NCBI GenBank assembly: GCA_945877855.1
Contig: CAMDWA010000003.1
Location: 1 to 64,000 of the forward strand
DNA from: Thermoflexus hugenholtzii JAD2
GTDB taxonomy: Bacteria; Chloroflexota; Anaerolineae; J036; Brachytrichaceae
Length of the DNA: 64,000 nt
Direction: 5' to 3'
Shown here piece after piece: positions 48,435 through 59,137 of this stretch. The translations under genes were made by a program, and so were the position numbers. Position 1 is the first letter of the stretch. The number at the start of each line of letters is the position of its first letter. Under the pieces are notes generated by a model. It saw nothing but the letters and a program-made list of their open reading frames with translations, was not told the DNA's origin and made no database searches.

Positions 48435-51116
48435 TTATTTACTCTTAGCCGGCCAAAATGCTGCTACCAATTCGATGCTCGGCACATGCAATCCGAAATC
48501 CAACTCGTGAATAGAATTTTCCAGGTGAATAAAGGCCCGCTCTCTTGCCAATCGTATTTGCTCCATACGTCCGGGTGAGACTGTTGCCTCACGAGAAATT
48601 CCCTTTCCATCCATGATTCGGTTGAGCGTCTTCAAAACCTGCCAATCCTTCAAGATATTACAGGCTGAATTGTCTAGCGCAGCTTCAACCCCAACTACCA
48701 TACTACGCCGGGTATTGGCCGAATGGGTGATGCGATCGAATACCCGAAATATCAGCAGCGGATGCATAAGCACAGTTTGTGGTAGCGTAGCAACGGCAGC
48801 TTGCAGACTGTGCGCATCGGTGATGGCTTTCTCGAAGATCTTTTGCCCCATGCCCAGCAGGTGCAAAATGGCCTGTCGACCCTCATCCTGCCGGTCAAAG
48901 CTCATCATTTCATAGTTATTGCTAATCCCAAATTCACGTCGCCAATCATCTGGTGTAAGGAAACTTATCTTGTCCGATGCCTCTGTTTTGACCCGCCGCC
49001 CGCGCAGCGCTAACATAGATACAAAAAACGGTCTTAAATCGACAAGATCAACGCGCGGGATTAGCGCCGAGGCCGTGCCATAGTCAAATTTGTCAGCTCG
49101 CCCGACTATATCCTTCACCGCTTGTAGCACATCCTGTCCACCAAGCTGCGCAGTCTTTTGATTAAACCACTCATCTAATCGCTCACGGGGTTGATTCTTG
49201 GCCTCAAAAAATAATTGATCAAATACTTCTGACGATTCAATTCCAAGGACAAGTTGCATTAGATCTTCTGGATCATCCATCACCGCATTGAGTGCAACTT
49301 TTATTTGCTCAATTTTGTGTTCTAACTTAATCCAAATCTGTGCTTCAACGGTCTCCAGATTGCGCAATGACAAAACATCAACTGGGTGTTTCTGCCCGAT
49401 TCGATTCAACCGTCCGACGCGCTGATGTAGACGCATTGGGTTCCAAGGCACATCAACATGAATTAAGGTGTGGCAATTGTCTTGCAAGTCGATTCCCTCG
49501 CCACCCGCCTCGGTCGAAACGAGAAATCGAGCCTGGCCAGACAGAAATTGACTGCGGGCCGAAGTGCGCGGCAACCTCAATGTGATGCGCTGCCCGTCTG
49601 GTATCGGCACATCCGCCAATGCATCATCCCCGTTAATAAACACGACCGCCTGCTCCCCAAATTCCTTCATTAACAGAACAAGCAGCGCTCGTTGCGTTGC
49701 CTTATATTCGGTAAAAAACAGCACGGATCGATTGGCATAGTTACCTTTTAGCAACTGAATAATTTTTTTCAGTTTTGTCTCAACTGTGACCTGATTCGCC
49801 AAATCAAGTAATTCTTGCAGGCGGTCCTGTTCATTAGCCATCAATCCGACTGAACCCGACATCTCCACTAGGCTAGCTTGCAAGGCCGCTACCTCGTCAT
49901 CGTTACCCATTTGCGTGGCTTGTTCTTGGGTCTGGATGAGCTGCTGAATATCCTTGAGTTTCGTGGATTTGCGACGCAGACCGTCCAACCGATTTTGCAA
50001 GGCCTGCTTAATTGCCGCGAGTGAACTCGAGGCAATTTTCTGCATCGCAATCAAAATTAACAAGATCAATCGGCTATCTTGATAGCCACGCGCACCCGCA
50101 TACATTTGACCAGATGAAATAAACCCAGATAGCCGGTTATAAAACTCTGCCTCTTGTGGCGAGTAAATATAGTTAACAACGGTAACTTGGTGCGACTGAA
50201 AGAGTGGCTTGCCGGCCAGATCAGTGACATTCTGTTTGTTATTGCGTATCATCACCTCGGGAAGCTTCGAGAGTTGGTAACGCAACTCGGTCTTCGGGTT
50301 AAAGTCCGGATTCAATAATTTCAATAGTGATAAAAAGCCATAATTCTTACCTCGATGAGGCGTGCCGCTAAAAAACACCATAGAGTTAATACGCTGATGC
50401 TCTAACATTTCTTCGATCAATTTATAGCCGAGGGTCGCTCCCGTTTGTTCAGCGCTATTCAAATGATGGGCCTCATCAATAAACACCATATCCCAGGGCT
50501 GGCTTTCAAGCAATCGCCTGCGTCTGTCTGGGTTATCGTTTCGCAAGGTCTGTAACGATGCGACAACTCGGTCGTGAGTCTTCCAAAAATCTAATTGGGC
50601 TGTATCCGACTGACTGACATAGGGCACGACCCGGATTTCGAACATTTCGGCCAAACGTTGTGCCCATTGCGTGACCAAAGACGCTGGGCACAAGATCAAC
50701 ACTCGCTGAATCAATTTGCGACTGAGCAATGACGAGAGGATTAACCCCCCCTCGATCGTTTTACCGAGTCCAACATCATCGGCGATCAGTTTTCGGGTCG
50801 GCAACGACTGAACTACTTTATGACACACCCACAATTGATGCGGCAATAATTTGATCCGTGAAATCGCAAACACACCCCAGGCATCATTGGTTGACTGTAT
50901 GACTTCGGCCTGCACGCGCAAAATGACCTCCAGCGGTGCATCCCACATTACAGATGACAGGCGTTCATCTAGGCTTTGCTTGGCCTCAAGCTCATTAGCA
51001 AAGCACTCCTCAATACCATGTAAGAAGCGCACCACAACCGTGGTGTCATTGTCAACAATGACACGACCCTCGCCAAATTTTGAATGGATGACGAAATCGT
51101 CACGCTTGTATTTCAT
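48435..51116 (-). CDS. SNF2/RapA-type helicase, partner of the sacsin-like protein
   Basis: The 893-aa protein starts with a small Tudor/KOW-like barrel (DDFVIHSKFGEGRVI) and then a superfamily-2 engine: Q-motif region LPHQLWV, Walker A DDVGLGKTIEGG (about residue 112), Walker B FIDEAHHLN (about 222), SGTPHRGKNYG, then STEAGGEGIDLQ (about 545) and QRVGRLNRIGQKHPVD (motif VI). The layout resembles RapA/DrmD-type SNF2 translocases of phage-defence loci. It follows the 2521-aa gene by 69 bp on the same strand. It should use ATP to move on nucleic acid; the target is unknown. Confidence 0.86.
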   Translation of the reverse strand: MKYKRDDFVIHSKFGEGRVIVDNDTTVVVRFLHGIEECFANELEAKQSLDERLSSVMWDAPLEVILRVQAEVIQSTNDAWGVFAISRIKLLPHQLWVCHKVVQSLPTRKLIADDVGLGKTIEGGLILSSLLSRKLIQRVLILCPASLVTQWAQRLAEMFEIRVVPYVSQSDTAQLDFWKTHDRVVASLQTLRNDNPDRRRRLLESQPWDMVFIDEAHHLNSAEQTGATLGYKLIEEMLEHQRINSMVFFSGTPHRGKNYGFLSLLKLLNPDFNPKTELRYQLSKLPEVMIRNNKQNVTDLAGKPLFQSHQVTVVNYIYSPQEAEFYNRLSGFISSGQMYAGARGYQDSRLILLILIAMQKIASSSLAAIKQALQNRLDGLRRKSTKLKDIQQLIQTQEQATQMGNDDEVAALQASLVEMSGSVGLMANEQDRLQELLDLANQVTVETKLKKIIQLLKGNYANRSVLFFTEYKATQRALLVLLMKEFGEQAVVFINGDDALADVPIPDGQRITLRLPRTSARSQFLSGQARFLVSTEAGGEGIDLQDNCHTLIHVDVPWNPMRLHQRVGRLNRIGQKHPVDVLSLRNLETVEAQIWIKLEHKIEQIKVALNAVMDDPEDLMQLVLGIESSEVFDQLFFEAKNQPRERLDEWFNQKTAQLGGQDVLQAVKDIVGRADKFDYGTASALIPRVDLVDLRPFFVSMLALRGRRVKTEASDKISFLTPDDWRREFGISNNYEMMSFDRQDEGRQAILHLLGMGQKIFEKAITDAHSLQAAVATLPQTVLMHPLLIFRVFDRITHSANTRRSMVVGVEAALDNSACNILKDWQVLKTLNRIMDGKGISREATVSPGRMEQIRLARERAFIHLENSIHELDFGLHVPSIELVAAFWPAKSK

Positions 51117-51185
51117 AGTTGATTATGTTTATGAGCTACGCTAATCGCAAAATTAGTATTCGGGCTGAGCAGTAAAGTCAATGAC

Positions 51186-54100
51186 TCAAAGCTTATTGTC
51201 CAACCTCAGATTGATCGGGATATCAAAACAGTAATCAAATGTCGCATGAGTTGCGCCTAAATGTTGTTTTGCTTTCTCATACATCTCTATTGATGTCGAG
51301 CAGCCGAACCATTCACGCACACGTTTGGCAGGCACAAAACAGTGTTTATGCGCAAAAGGCGTAGTAACAACACCTAGTCGCATAAGTTCGCGCATGACAT
51401 AGTGCGCGCCGACTGTCATGCCGACAAGATCAGGCGCTCGATATCCAGTGCCACCAAATATTGAACTTGTCCTTGACCTTATTAAATCATCAAGATAAAA
51501 CGTACGGTTCAATTTTTCAACACTTAGAAATATCTCGCGGTAGTCTTTCAGGTGACGACGGATCTGATAGATAGTCACAAATAACCGCATATGACTTGCA
51601 TAGCTTGGCTCATTGCTAAAACTTTCTAGTTTGCTATCAATAAAGTTGTCAAGCACTTTCATCCAGTCGTCACTCTTCGGATCTTTGCTTCCCACAACGT
51701 CCATAAGCTCGATTTTTTGACAAACCTCTAAGAATTCACGTGTTCGGCCAGGTTTGAACCAACCTAACCCATATGTGAGACCGGCAATAAACAAGGTCAT
51801 CCAGCCAAGATTGGCGTCATAAGGGTTCTTTTGCAATTCGACCAGACCATGTTGGGCCCAACTGGGATAAAAAAGACTATTGACATACCCATCTTCGGCT
51901 GAATTTTTATAAAGAACCCATTTGCGAGATAGGTCTTTGATTTCTTGTCCAAAATCGTGCGGTGGCGCAATTGGTAGCGGCTCTTTGGTGGAATCCGGGG
52001 CATCCGATTCGAGTTTGAGGCGACCAAGCACAATGTTCTTTTTATGCGAATCAAGCTGCTGAAACGATCCATCTTGCTTAACATTTGCCAACCATGAACC
52101 TTCATAATTCGCATGTTCCAGCAGTTTCTCGGTTAAGGATTTTGCCAGCGCACCATCTACAAGGTAAGTCAACACAGCACGGCGCATGTCTGGGCTAATG
52201 TCTTCCAGCGCCCAATCAGCCAAGCGCGCGGAGCCTGCATCAAGCTTTTCACGACAAACCCTAAATACCTCGATTGAGCCTTTTTGGCAATAGTCTGAAT
52301 GTAATTGAAATTTGAGCGGTGCAAAGGCCGCTCTCAAAGTTTCATCATCTGAATTATCTTGATCTAATGTATTAGCGACGACTAAACTACTGGCTACTCG
52401 CCAATGTCTATCGGCACATAAAAATCGCAATTCTGACAAAAATCCTTTCAATTCTTTCGACTCATCATCATCTGCTTTGTTAATATATTTATCTACTAAA
52501 ATATCCTTCAGCTGAAGCGTCAGCTCTGGCTCCATATTGTGGTTGTTTGGAATTAGCCTTTCCAAGACTTGTTTTAGTGTTAATGGTCGCCACATCAGAT
52601 TGGATTGCTCAATGCTCGGCCACTTATCATAAATACGTTTGGCGACAACCGAACCAGAGAGTAATGTATCGTTAGCTACATCGAGCTTAATAACCAAGGC
52701 AAGCAAGTCGGGAATTTTTTCAAGCAGACCATCGAGGTAATACTTAATCGACCCAAGCCCTGTCAAAATGGGGTGTGGTGATGGTAAACCCGTTGGTACG
52801 CAAGCATGCCTGTTCACGAGCGATCGAATAGCGCCGTTATCACCAAACAAGAATTCGTTGATGACACGTTGAGCAGGTGAATTGTCATCCTTTTTGGCGC
52901 GTTCGACAACAACGTCCCACAATGATTCCCAAAAGGCATCGTGTGTGAGGCCCGGCGAGAGAAATAAGCTGTCGCAAAATGCCGACCAATTTTGCTGAGA
53001 CATGACAAACAATTGGCTGAGATCCTCAGCTAATTGTCGTCCTGCCTTGCCAGCGAGGGCCATATTTTTAGCCTCAACCCGTGATAGTTGTGCCCGGCCA
53101 GGGTCTAAATCAAAGGGCGCATTGACGAGTATTCCGGCATTTAATTTCTCTTGGGTTGGTGCAGTTACCCATAAGGTGGGTATTTCATCTGCGCTGGCCA
53201 TGAAGCCGTTGGCCCCCATCACCATACAAGTCGTTGCGCTATTCGTTCGGCAGACCAGAATTTGTTGTGTGGCAGCATCCGTCAATGTGCTAAGTGAGCC
53301 GGTTTCCCAATGTGCTAGGTTTGGCAGCAACAGATTTGGGCGCCAAAGCACAGTTGTTGCCTGTCTGCTGCTATCGCGCAATTCAATCGATCGGATCTGG
53401 CGGGCAAAGAGCGCCAAGTAGGGCGCTAAGCGCGTGAATGATTGCACAGCTTCCTGATATCGTGTATGACTATCCGGCAACAAAGGCAATTCAATCAGAG
53501 TAGCCCGTTGGTTTGGTTCTGTGCTCAGATTACGAATTTGAGTTTTCATCCGATCCCTGTTTGAATCGTCCAACCGTTTAGGATAAAAGCCAGAAATTAT
53601 CTCGAATCCTAATCGTCCGCTGAGAATGCGCGGACGCTCTGACAGTAGAAAGACGCTCTTGAATCCCAAACCAAACTTGCCAGTCTGATGATTTCCAACT
53701 TCGTCACCACCTTTGTCCGAGTTATGTAAGGTCAGCATATTCTCTAGATCGGCACCCCAGCCTTTGCCCAAACCATTGATTTCGCCAACTTGGGTCTGGT
53801 TAATCAGGCGACCCCAATGACAAATAGCCAGTGTGTTATTGGTCGATATAACCACAAACCGTCCGATCTGCTCCTTATTGATCAAGGTCGATGCCGCCAA
53901 ATTTATGGCTGCGTCGTCTGCATTTTGAAATAACTCAAACAACACGCTTTTGGCGCTATATTGATATCGGTTCTCAACCCTTTCGCGCACAGCTTTTACA
54001 GATTGCCTATGACCTTGGCCAGCTACATCACTGATATACTTTTCTATTTCACTAAGGCAGAATTCATAATCTATAGCTACGGGTCTAATGGACGATTTTT

Positions 54101-57100
54101 GCAAGAAGTGATATTCATTGTTAACTTCCGTATATAAAAGTTTGTTCCAATCTTTTAGAAGCGCCTCGAATGGTGATGTCTTCTGAAGTCCAAGTTGCTC
54201 CAAGTAATATGGCGATTTTTTAAGCAACAGTCGTTGTGCCACCTCAAGATCAAGTTGATCTCCAGTCACTATTTTATCTGCCCATATTTTATCAAAGTTA
54301 AGCGGAATATTAAAAATATTTTTTAGCCAGTATCGAGCTGTTTCTTTTATAAGCCCGCTTAATTCTGCACGCGAATAATCCCCTAAATTGATAGAAGCTA
54401 ATTGAATCGGAATATGAATCTGACCACTTACCGATGTATTCGCCCGATTCATCATGGGAAAGCTCTTACCAACCAATAAATTATCAAACCTAGAAGTTAA
54501 GCGGGCGTCAATACTCAATCCAGTGATAGATTTGACGTTTATCGCTTGCGAAAGACTCTCGACCACCGAGACTTTGATAATTGTAATATTAGACAATTGT
54601 TTTAAGAATCTCGTCCCGTCTGCGGCATTTACTGAAAAGTCAAAAAGTTGACGAAAATGATAAAGGGAACGTCTTCCAAGATAAGATTGTGCTAGCTCTG
54701 GTATGTTACCGTGATCGCCTAATAATGCAAGAAACCCACCGATTTCGGTTTCATCAATTATGGTTGCCCACGGTTCAAAAAAAGCGCGTAGCTGCTTGGT
54801 TACTTCATATGGTTTAAGATCAAGAGTTGTGCTCTTTCCATCATGATTTGGATCTGGATGGATAGGCAATGAAGTTGATGTGACGATTAGCGAAATATCA
54901 TGAAAACCACATACCTGCGCAATCCCTTCATCAACTATAAAATCTTTGTCGACCCCTAAGAAGCCATAACACAAGCGATTAGCTGGCTTACTTTTTCCGT
55001 TTTCGTTAAGCAAATTCAAATATGGCAGAATATTTTGGTAAAAATTGCCCTGATTCGACACAGATTGCTCCAAATAAGCATTCAGAATGTCGCGTTTCGG
55101 CGCTTGCTTCTTACCAGCCGTCAAACCACTGATTGCATTAACAAGGTGATTAATTACCTTTATCTGTTTTTCGTTTACCAATGGCTTTGACAACTCTTTC
55201 GCCATCTCAGCGTAGTCTGCTTCCCCCATTTTGTTGTAAACGTCATTGAGCACAAGCCCACCCGGCAAAATACTGTTGTGCGATCCAAAGATTTGCAGCC
55301 ATTCAGCAACGCTATCCATCTCGATTGTCGGCCCAACAAAGTTGGCTTCATCGCTCGCGGCAACCAAAGCCAATAAGGTCACGCCGTCAGTTTTAGCGGC
55401 AAAACACTCCAGTTCTAAAAGTTGCTTAAAGCCTTTATGCTGCTTTACTGTCTCTAGCAACGCAGATGAATCGTAATAGCCGAGATCCTGTTTAGCCGAG
55501 CGGATAAGTTGTCTAGGCAAATCCCCCAAGATTGGAAGGTAGATAATATTTTCGGGTGAAACCCAATGATTTCCAGTAATCGGCAACCAAGCTGTTTCTC
55601 GGATTCTTGTAAGTACTTCACGAGTAAGCGAGTTGGGTTGCAATTGGTAATGCGCCAGTGTATCCAGCAAGTGCTGCCAGCGCTTGTCTTTTGATAATTT
55701 ATCCGAATGTAATAGGTGGTCGATTAACACTGAGGCCGTGAATCCCTGAATCCCAAATCGTGTATATTTTTGATGCAGATCAGCGTCACCATCATCATCA
55801 ATTAGGTATATCTCATCTGCAAGATCATCTGGCAGAGAAACTTCAGTCGCTAGATATGAATACTTAGTAAGGCAGATGTAACCACCAACTTTTGTTTTAT
55901 GTAATCGCAAAGCCCGAAAGACACGTTCCTTAAGAATTAAGCGTAATAATCGTTTACGGTCGGGATCAGTCAACCCACGCAAATCAATCTGCTGAAGATC
56001 AGCCTCACCCACCAGTTCAAGTTCTTCAAACAGTGTATCAAACTTAAGCGTTTCAATACCAAGTCGTGCATATAATTTTTCAGCTACGTTTGCGGCCAAT
56101 TCAGCTGACAATACCAAGAAATTGGCGGGCAGAAAGCGGCGGCTCGACTCTAACACCGTCGATTCCAAGCTGCCCTGTTCTATGCGGTATAGCGAGACAT
56201 TGGTGTCACGAGCGAGTTTTGATCCTTGCAAACAATAGCGAATGACACGCCGCCGTTTATCTGTTATAGCACTTCCAACACTGAGTAATAGATCATTTAA
56301 TAGCGCAGTGCGATCTGAGCGCAAATCACCAACATGCTTCAAAAGTGAATCGACGATACTATCAATTTCTAGGTTTTGAATTGGTTCACTCTGCAGTGGC
56401 AAAGAGCGAACTTTATCTTGAACGAGGATAACTTCACCACCCACAGCTGCCACGAGATTCTTAGCATAATCACTGCCTGATACTCCCCTCGCAAAAAGAC
56501 GACCTTCGGCGTTACAGGTGTTAAGCTGATCTAGTGACAAATAGCTGGATTTTGCATCTCCGGCCCCGTCAAAAACTTTGACCTGAAAAAGAGCAAATCC
56601 TGCAATCTGCCGTAAAACTTGAGGATCATTTCGCTCAGCATCAAGGATGATTTCTGCCGCCAGCCGGCTACGCTCCCACAGCCAGTCGCTATTTTTGGGC
56701 GCGGCAAGCCTAGCAAGACATGACACCAAACCCACCAACTGATTGAAACTCAGCTTACGGTCGCCGTCATCGTCAGCCGGCCATAGTTCCGCTGGCGTGC
56801 ACAGCCACGCTGTCTCCTCAGCCAACGACTTAATCAAATCCTCATAGGCATCAGTCACTGGCTGCGACACACTCAGGCGCACCCGCTGAGACAAGTCTAC
56901 AAATCGCACGATCTCGCTTACAACTTTCTTGTTTGTCGTAAGATTTCTGTAGCGCACGCTACCAAATGCATGCTGCAGCAACCTAAATATATGTTTAGAT
57001 TTACTTTCGGATTTTATGGTCTGCAGAAAGTCCCGTAAGTAAGTGAGATGATTTTGGTTCGTAAAGGTTTTCTCGACCTCGATACTCTCTAAAACCTGCC

Positions 57101-58751
57101 CCAATAAATGGTCGGGCCATAACCGGCGTGTATTTTGGCTATTCAGCAAGTGCACGTCGCCAGTAACAATGAGACACGTGATGTCTTTATCTTTTAAGCC
57201 CGGCATAACGTCAAATGGCCGCGACGGGTCTGACTCGGGTGGCGCAGCGATCAAGTAGACAGGATTCGAGGCTTTTATTTTTTGGTAAGATTTACTACCG
57301 TCATGTGTCAACTGACATATCCATTGCCACTCTGAACAAATTACTCCTAAGTTCGGTTTCAACCATACCGACTCAGCTATTGCCTGCGTGATTTCTACGA
57401 TTTCTTGATGCTTGGTGCCAGGTTGGCTAGCAAATTCAGCCAAAGTTGGAATCAGCAATGGGAAGGTGATGTGCTTGGCAACAAGCCTGTTCCAATTTTC
57501 CTGAATGGTTTGGGGTTCTCCAGCTTCTGTATTTTTTAGACCAAGTATATGCTGCCTGCCAGAATCCACGAACCAATAGCCATGTGTTGTGACATTGGCA
57601 TAAAGGCTAATGCTAGGCTTGATGTTTTCAGCAATACCTATTGGTAAAAATACAGCTGGCGTAATTTTTACAAACGGTTTCTGATTCACTAACCGATCAA
57701 AGACGCCAATGATGATCGAGCCGTGTGGAGATGCTTTTTCTTTCTCATCCAACACGTCGCCGTTCTTATCAACTCCGTTCTGACGAGGCCATTCAGGTTG
57801 CTCCTTAATTGCTTGAAATAGCTGATCTGTATTCCATTTGGCGGTGCCAAAATAACGATATTTTGTATCACTTGCAACCCCCGCTCCTAACTTGTTCCTC
57901 CCAAATTTTAGGGTCACTTCTCCAGCAAATTGAAGCAGTTGTTCCTTCGTCATTCTTTCCTCGTCAAATGGCATATGTCCACTCGCCGTTACAGCCGAAC
58001 ATGTCAACTCCAAGCTAGGCTGACTGGGTGGTTTGGTATCTAGAGAAAAGAAGCTTATTTGTCTCAGATAACGCAACATGGGAAACAAAGGTGCTAGGCT
58101 CTCGGCCAAGGTAATGATGTCAGGCTGATCTGATGTAACTTTAAAAATATCAAAGAGTGAGATAGCTGAATCCCCTGGAGTGTAATCCTTGGACAAACAT
58201 GGTTCATCGCCCTTTTGCCGTAGCGGGATAATAGTAATAAGACCAGTTTCTAAATTTGCCTGATAGTCCATCAACAATTCGATTACTAATTTAGTGTCAT
58301 TTTCAAACCCGACATTCCATTCTTTATGATGCTCGTCAAATTCTTTGCCTTGATCGTTTGCTGTTGAGTAGGGATTGATGCTAAATAATTGCGAATTATG
58401 TTCAGGCGCAAGGCAAAAGAAACAATCGCATAGATGGAAAAGACTTTTGATACCCAAGCCAAATCGCCCAACAGTACTTTTTTGCGTCACTTTTGCACTG
58501 GCACCGATCTGGTTTATGGCTTCGCGATCATCTGCCGAAAACATACCGTTGTTGATTACAATCAGGATTGGATGTCGAAGTAGAGGATGCTCGGCATCGC
58601 TGATCCCGGATGTAAGAATGATCTTCATCTCGCTTGCTTCGGCATCATCAGCGTTCTGAATAAGTTCTTTGAGGATTGGAAATCCGCGATGATAATTTTC
58701 CTTCAGTAGTGTTTTTAGGTGATTGAGGCGTGCGCCGATACTATCTTTCAT
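51186..58751 (-). CDS. Giant protein with two sacsin/Hsp90-type ATPase domains
   Basis: The 2521-aa protein has two GHKL ATPase modules of the sacsin/NOV type. The first is at residues about 1-200: GFPILKELIQNADDAEA (N-box), VINNGMF, GRFGLGIKSLFHL. The second is at about 1590-1750: SVLFELFQNADDAA and GKFGLGFKSVFLL. The 1350 residues between and the last 750 are largely helical and unrecognised; I see no nuclease motif. Such proteins act as chaperone-like or sensor ATPases in eukaryotes; bacterial ones cluster in defence islands with helicases. It is first in a two-gene unit, and its codon use is more AT-rich than flanking genes, suggesting transfer. Confidence 0.87.
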   Translation of the reverse strand: MKDSIGARLNHLKTLLKENYHRGFPILKELIQNADDAEASEMKIILTSGISDAEHPLLRHPILIVINNGMFSADDREAINQIGASAKVTQKSTVGRFGLGIKSLFHLCDCFFCLAPEHNSQLFSINPYSTANDQGKEFDEHHKEWNVGFENDTKLVIELLMDYQANLETGLITIIPLRQKGDEPCLSKDYTPGDSAISLFDIFKVTSDQPDIITLAESLAPLFPMLRYLRQISFFSLDTKPPSQPSLELTCSAVTASGHMPFDEERMTKEQLLQFAGEVTLKFGRNKLGAGVASDTKYRYFGTAKWNTDQLFQAIKEQPEWPRQNGVDKNGDVLDEKEKASPHGSIIIGVFDRLVNQKPFVKITPAVFLPIGIAENIKPSISLYANVTTHGYWFVDSGRQHILGLKNTEAGEPQTIQENWNRLVAKHITFPLLIPTLAEFASQPGTKHQEIVEITQAIAESVWLKPNLGVICSEWQWICQLTHDGSKSYQKIKASNPVYLIAAPPESDPSRPFDVMPGLKDKDITCLIVTGDVHLLNSQNTRRLWPDHLLGQVLESIEVEKTFTNQNHLTYLRDFLQTIKSESKSKHIFRLLQHAFGSVRYRNLTTNKKVVSEIVRFVDLSQRVRLSVSQPVTDAYEDLIKSLAEETAWLCTPAELWPADDDGDRKLSFNQLVGLVSCLARLAAPKNSDWLWERSRLAAEIILDAERNDPQVLRQIAGFALFQVKVFDGAGDAKSSYLSLDQLNTCNAEGRLFARGVSGSDYAKNLVAAVGGEVILVQDKVRSLPLQSEPIQNLEIDSIVDSLLKHVGDLRSDRTALLNDLLLSVGSAITDKRRRVIRYCLQGSKLARDTNVSLYRIEQGSLESTVLESSRRFLPANFLVLSAELAANVAEKLYARLGIETLKFDTLFEELELVGEADLQQIDLRGLTDPDRKRLLRLILKERVFRALRLHKTKVGGYICLTKYSYLATEVSLPDDLADEIYLIDDDGDADLHQKYTRFGIQGFTASVLIDHLLHSDKLSKDKRWQHLLDTLAHYQLQPNSLTREVLTRIRETAWLPITGNHWVSPENIIYLPILGDLPRQLIRSAKQDLGYYDSSALLETVKQHKGFKQLLELECFAAKTDGVTLLALVAASDEANFVGPTIEMDSVAEWLQIFGSHNSILPGGLVLNDVYNKMGEADYAEMAKELSKPLVNEKQIKVINHLVNAISGLTAGKKQAPKRDILNAYLEQSVSNQGNFYQNILPYLNLLNENGKSKPANRLCYGFLGVDKDFIVDEGIAQVCGFHDISLIVTSTSLPIHPDPNHDGKSTTLDLKPYEVTKQLRAFFEPWATIIDETEIGGFLALLGDHGNIPELAQSYLGRRSLYHFRQLFDFSVNAADGTRFLKQLSNITIIKVSVVESLSQAINVKSITGLSIDARLTSRFDNLLVGKSFPMMNRANTSVSGQIHIPIQLASINLGDYSRAELSGLIKETARYWLKNIFNIPLNFDKIWADKIVTGDQLDLEVAQRLLLKKSPYYLEQLGLQKTSPFEALLKDWNKLLYTEVNNEYHFLQKSSIRPVAIDYEFCLSEIEKYISDVAGQGHRQSVKAVRERVENRYQYSAKSVLFELFQNADDAAINLAASTLINKEQIGRFVVISTNNTLAICHWGRLINQTQVGEINGLGKGWGADLENMLTLHNSDKGGDEVGNHQTGKFGLGFKSVFLLSERPRILSGRLGFEIISGFYPKRLDDSNRDRMKTQIRNLSTEPNQRATLIELPLLPDSHTRYQEAVQSFTRLAPYLALFARQIRSIELRDSSRQATTVLWRPNLLLPNLAHWETGSLSTLTDAATQQILVCRTNSATTCMVMGANGFMASADEIPTLWVTAPTQEKLNAGILVNAPFDLDPGRAQLSRVEAKNMALAGKAGRQLAEDLSQLFVMSQQNWSAFCDSLFLSPGLTHDAFWESLWDVVVERAKKDDNSPAQRVINEFLFGDNGAIRSLVNRHACVPTGLPSPHPILTGLGSIKYYLDGLLEKIPDLLALVIKLDVANDTLLSGSVVAKRIYDKWPSIEQSNLMWRPLTLKQVLERLIPNNHNMEPELTLQLKDILVDKYINKADDDESKELKGFLSELRFLCADRHWRVASSLVVANTLDQDNSDDETLRAAFAPLKFQLHSDYCQKGSIEVFRVCREKLDAGSARLADWALEDISPDMRRAVLTYLVDGALAKSLTEKLLEHANYEGSWLANVKQDGSFQQLDSHKKNIVLGRLKLESDAPDSTKEPLPIAPPHDFGQEIKDLSRKWVLYKNSAEDGYVNSLFYPSWAQHGLVELQKNPYDANLGWMTLFIAGLTYGLGWFKPGRTREFLEVCQKIELMDVVGSKDPKSDDWMKVLDNFIDSKLESFSNEPSYASHMRLFVTIYQIRRHLKDYREIFLSVEKLNRTFYLDDLIRSRTSSIFGGTGYRAPDLVGMTVGAHYVMRELMRLGVVTTPFAHKHCFVPAKRVREWFGCSTSIEMYEKAKQHLGATHATFDYCFDIPINLRLDNKL

Positions 58752-58802
58752 AAATTTCTGGTGATTATTTTTGCTTGATATTTAGTTTATAGTTTGTATT
58801 TT

Positions 58803-58985
58803 ATGTTACTGCCTCTGCACTACAGTGCAGTATTGTTGCGTCTGGCCTATCTTCAAAAAGACTTAGGCGATCTTACACAGGCTCGGCATTTGGCGCTTGA
58901 AGCTGCGCATGTGTTTGATACTTTGCCTCCCGCTGAGATGCAAGAAATAACTGATTTTCTGGTGCAGTTGCCAGTTGGCAATTGA
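58803..58985 (+). pseudogene. Short TPR-like fragment
   Basis: A 60-aa frame from ATG 58803 contains one TPR-like helix pair (LAYLQKDLGDLTQARHLALEAA). It looks like the end of a TPR protein whose front part is missing. It sits in the short divergent gap behind the giant ATPase gene. It could also be a real small protein; there is no Shine-Dalgarno. Confidence 0.35.
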
Positions 58986-59045
58986 GGTGATATGTTATTT
59001 CATCGAAATAACATTTACTGAGCGCGGTATCAAACTGAGGTTTTC

Positions 59046-59102
59046 GCCGATTTCACTATATCCCCACCAAGCGTAGCTTGGTGGGGATATAGTGAAATCG
59101 GC
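59046..59102. repeat. Perfect hairpin, CCGATTTCA class
   Basis: Perfect 27-bp arms (59046-59072, 59076-59102) with a 3-nt GTA loop; edge GCCGATTTCACTATA. Outer short complements GGTGATAT (58986-58993) and ATATCACC (59131-59138), the latter reaching the neighbouring stop codon. Confidence 0.92.
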
Positions 59103-59137
59103 ATTTCCTCAATTTCTGTCCGTGTGCGGTATATCAC

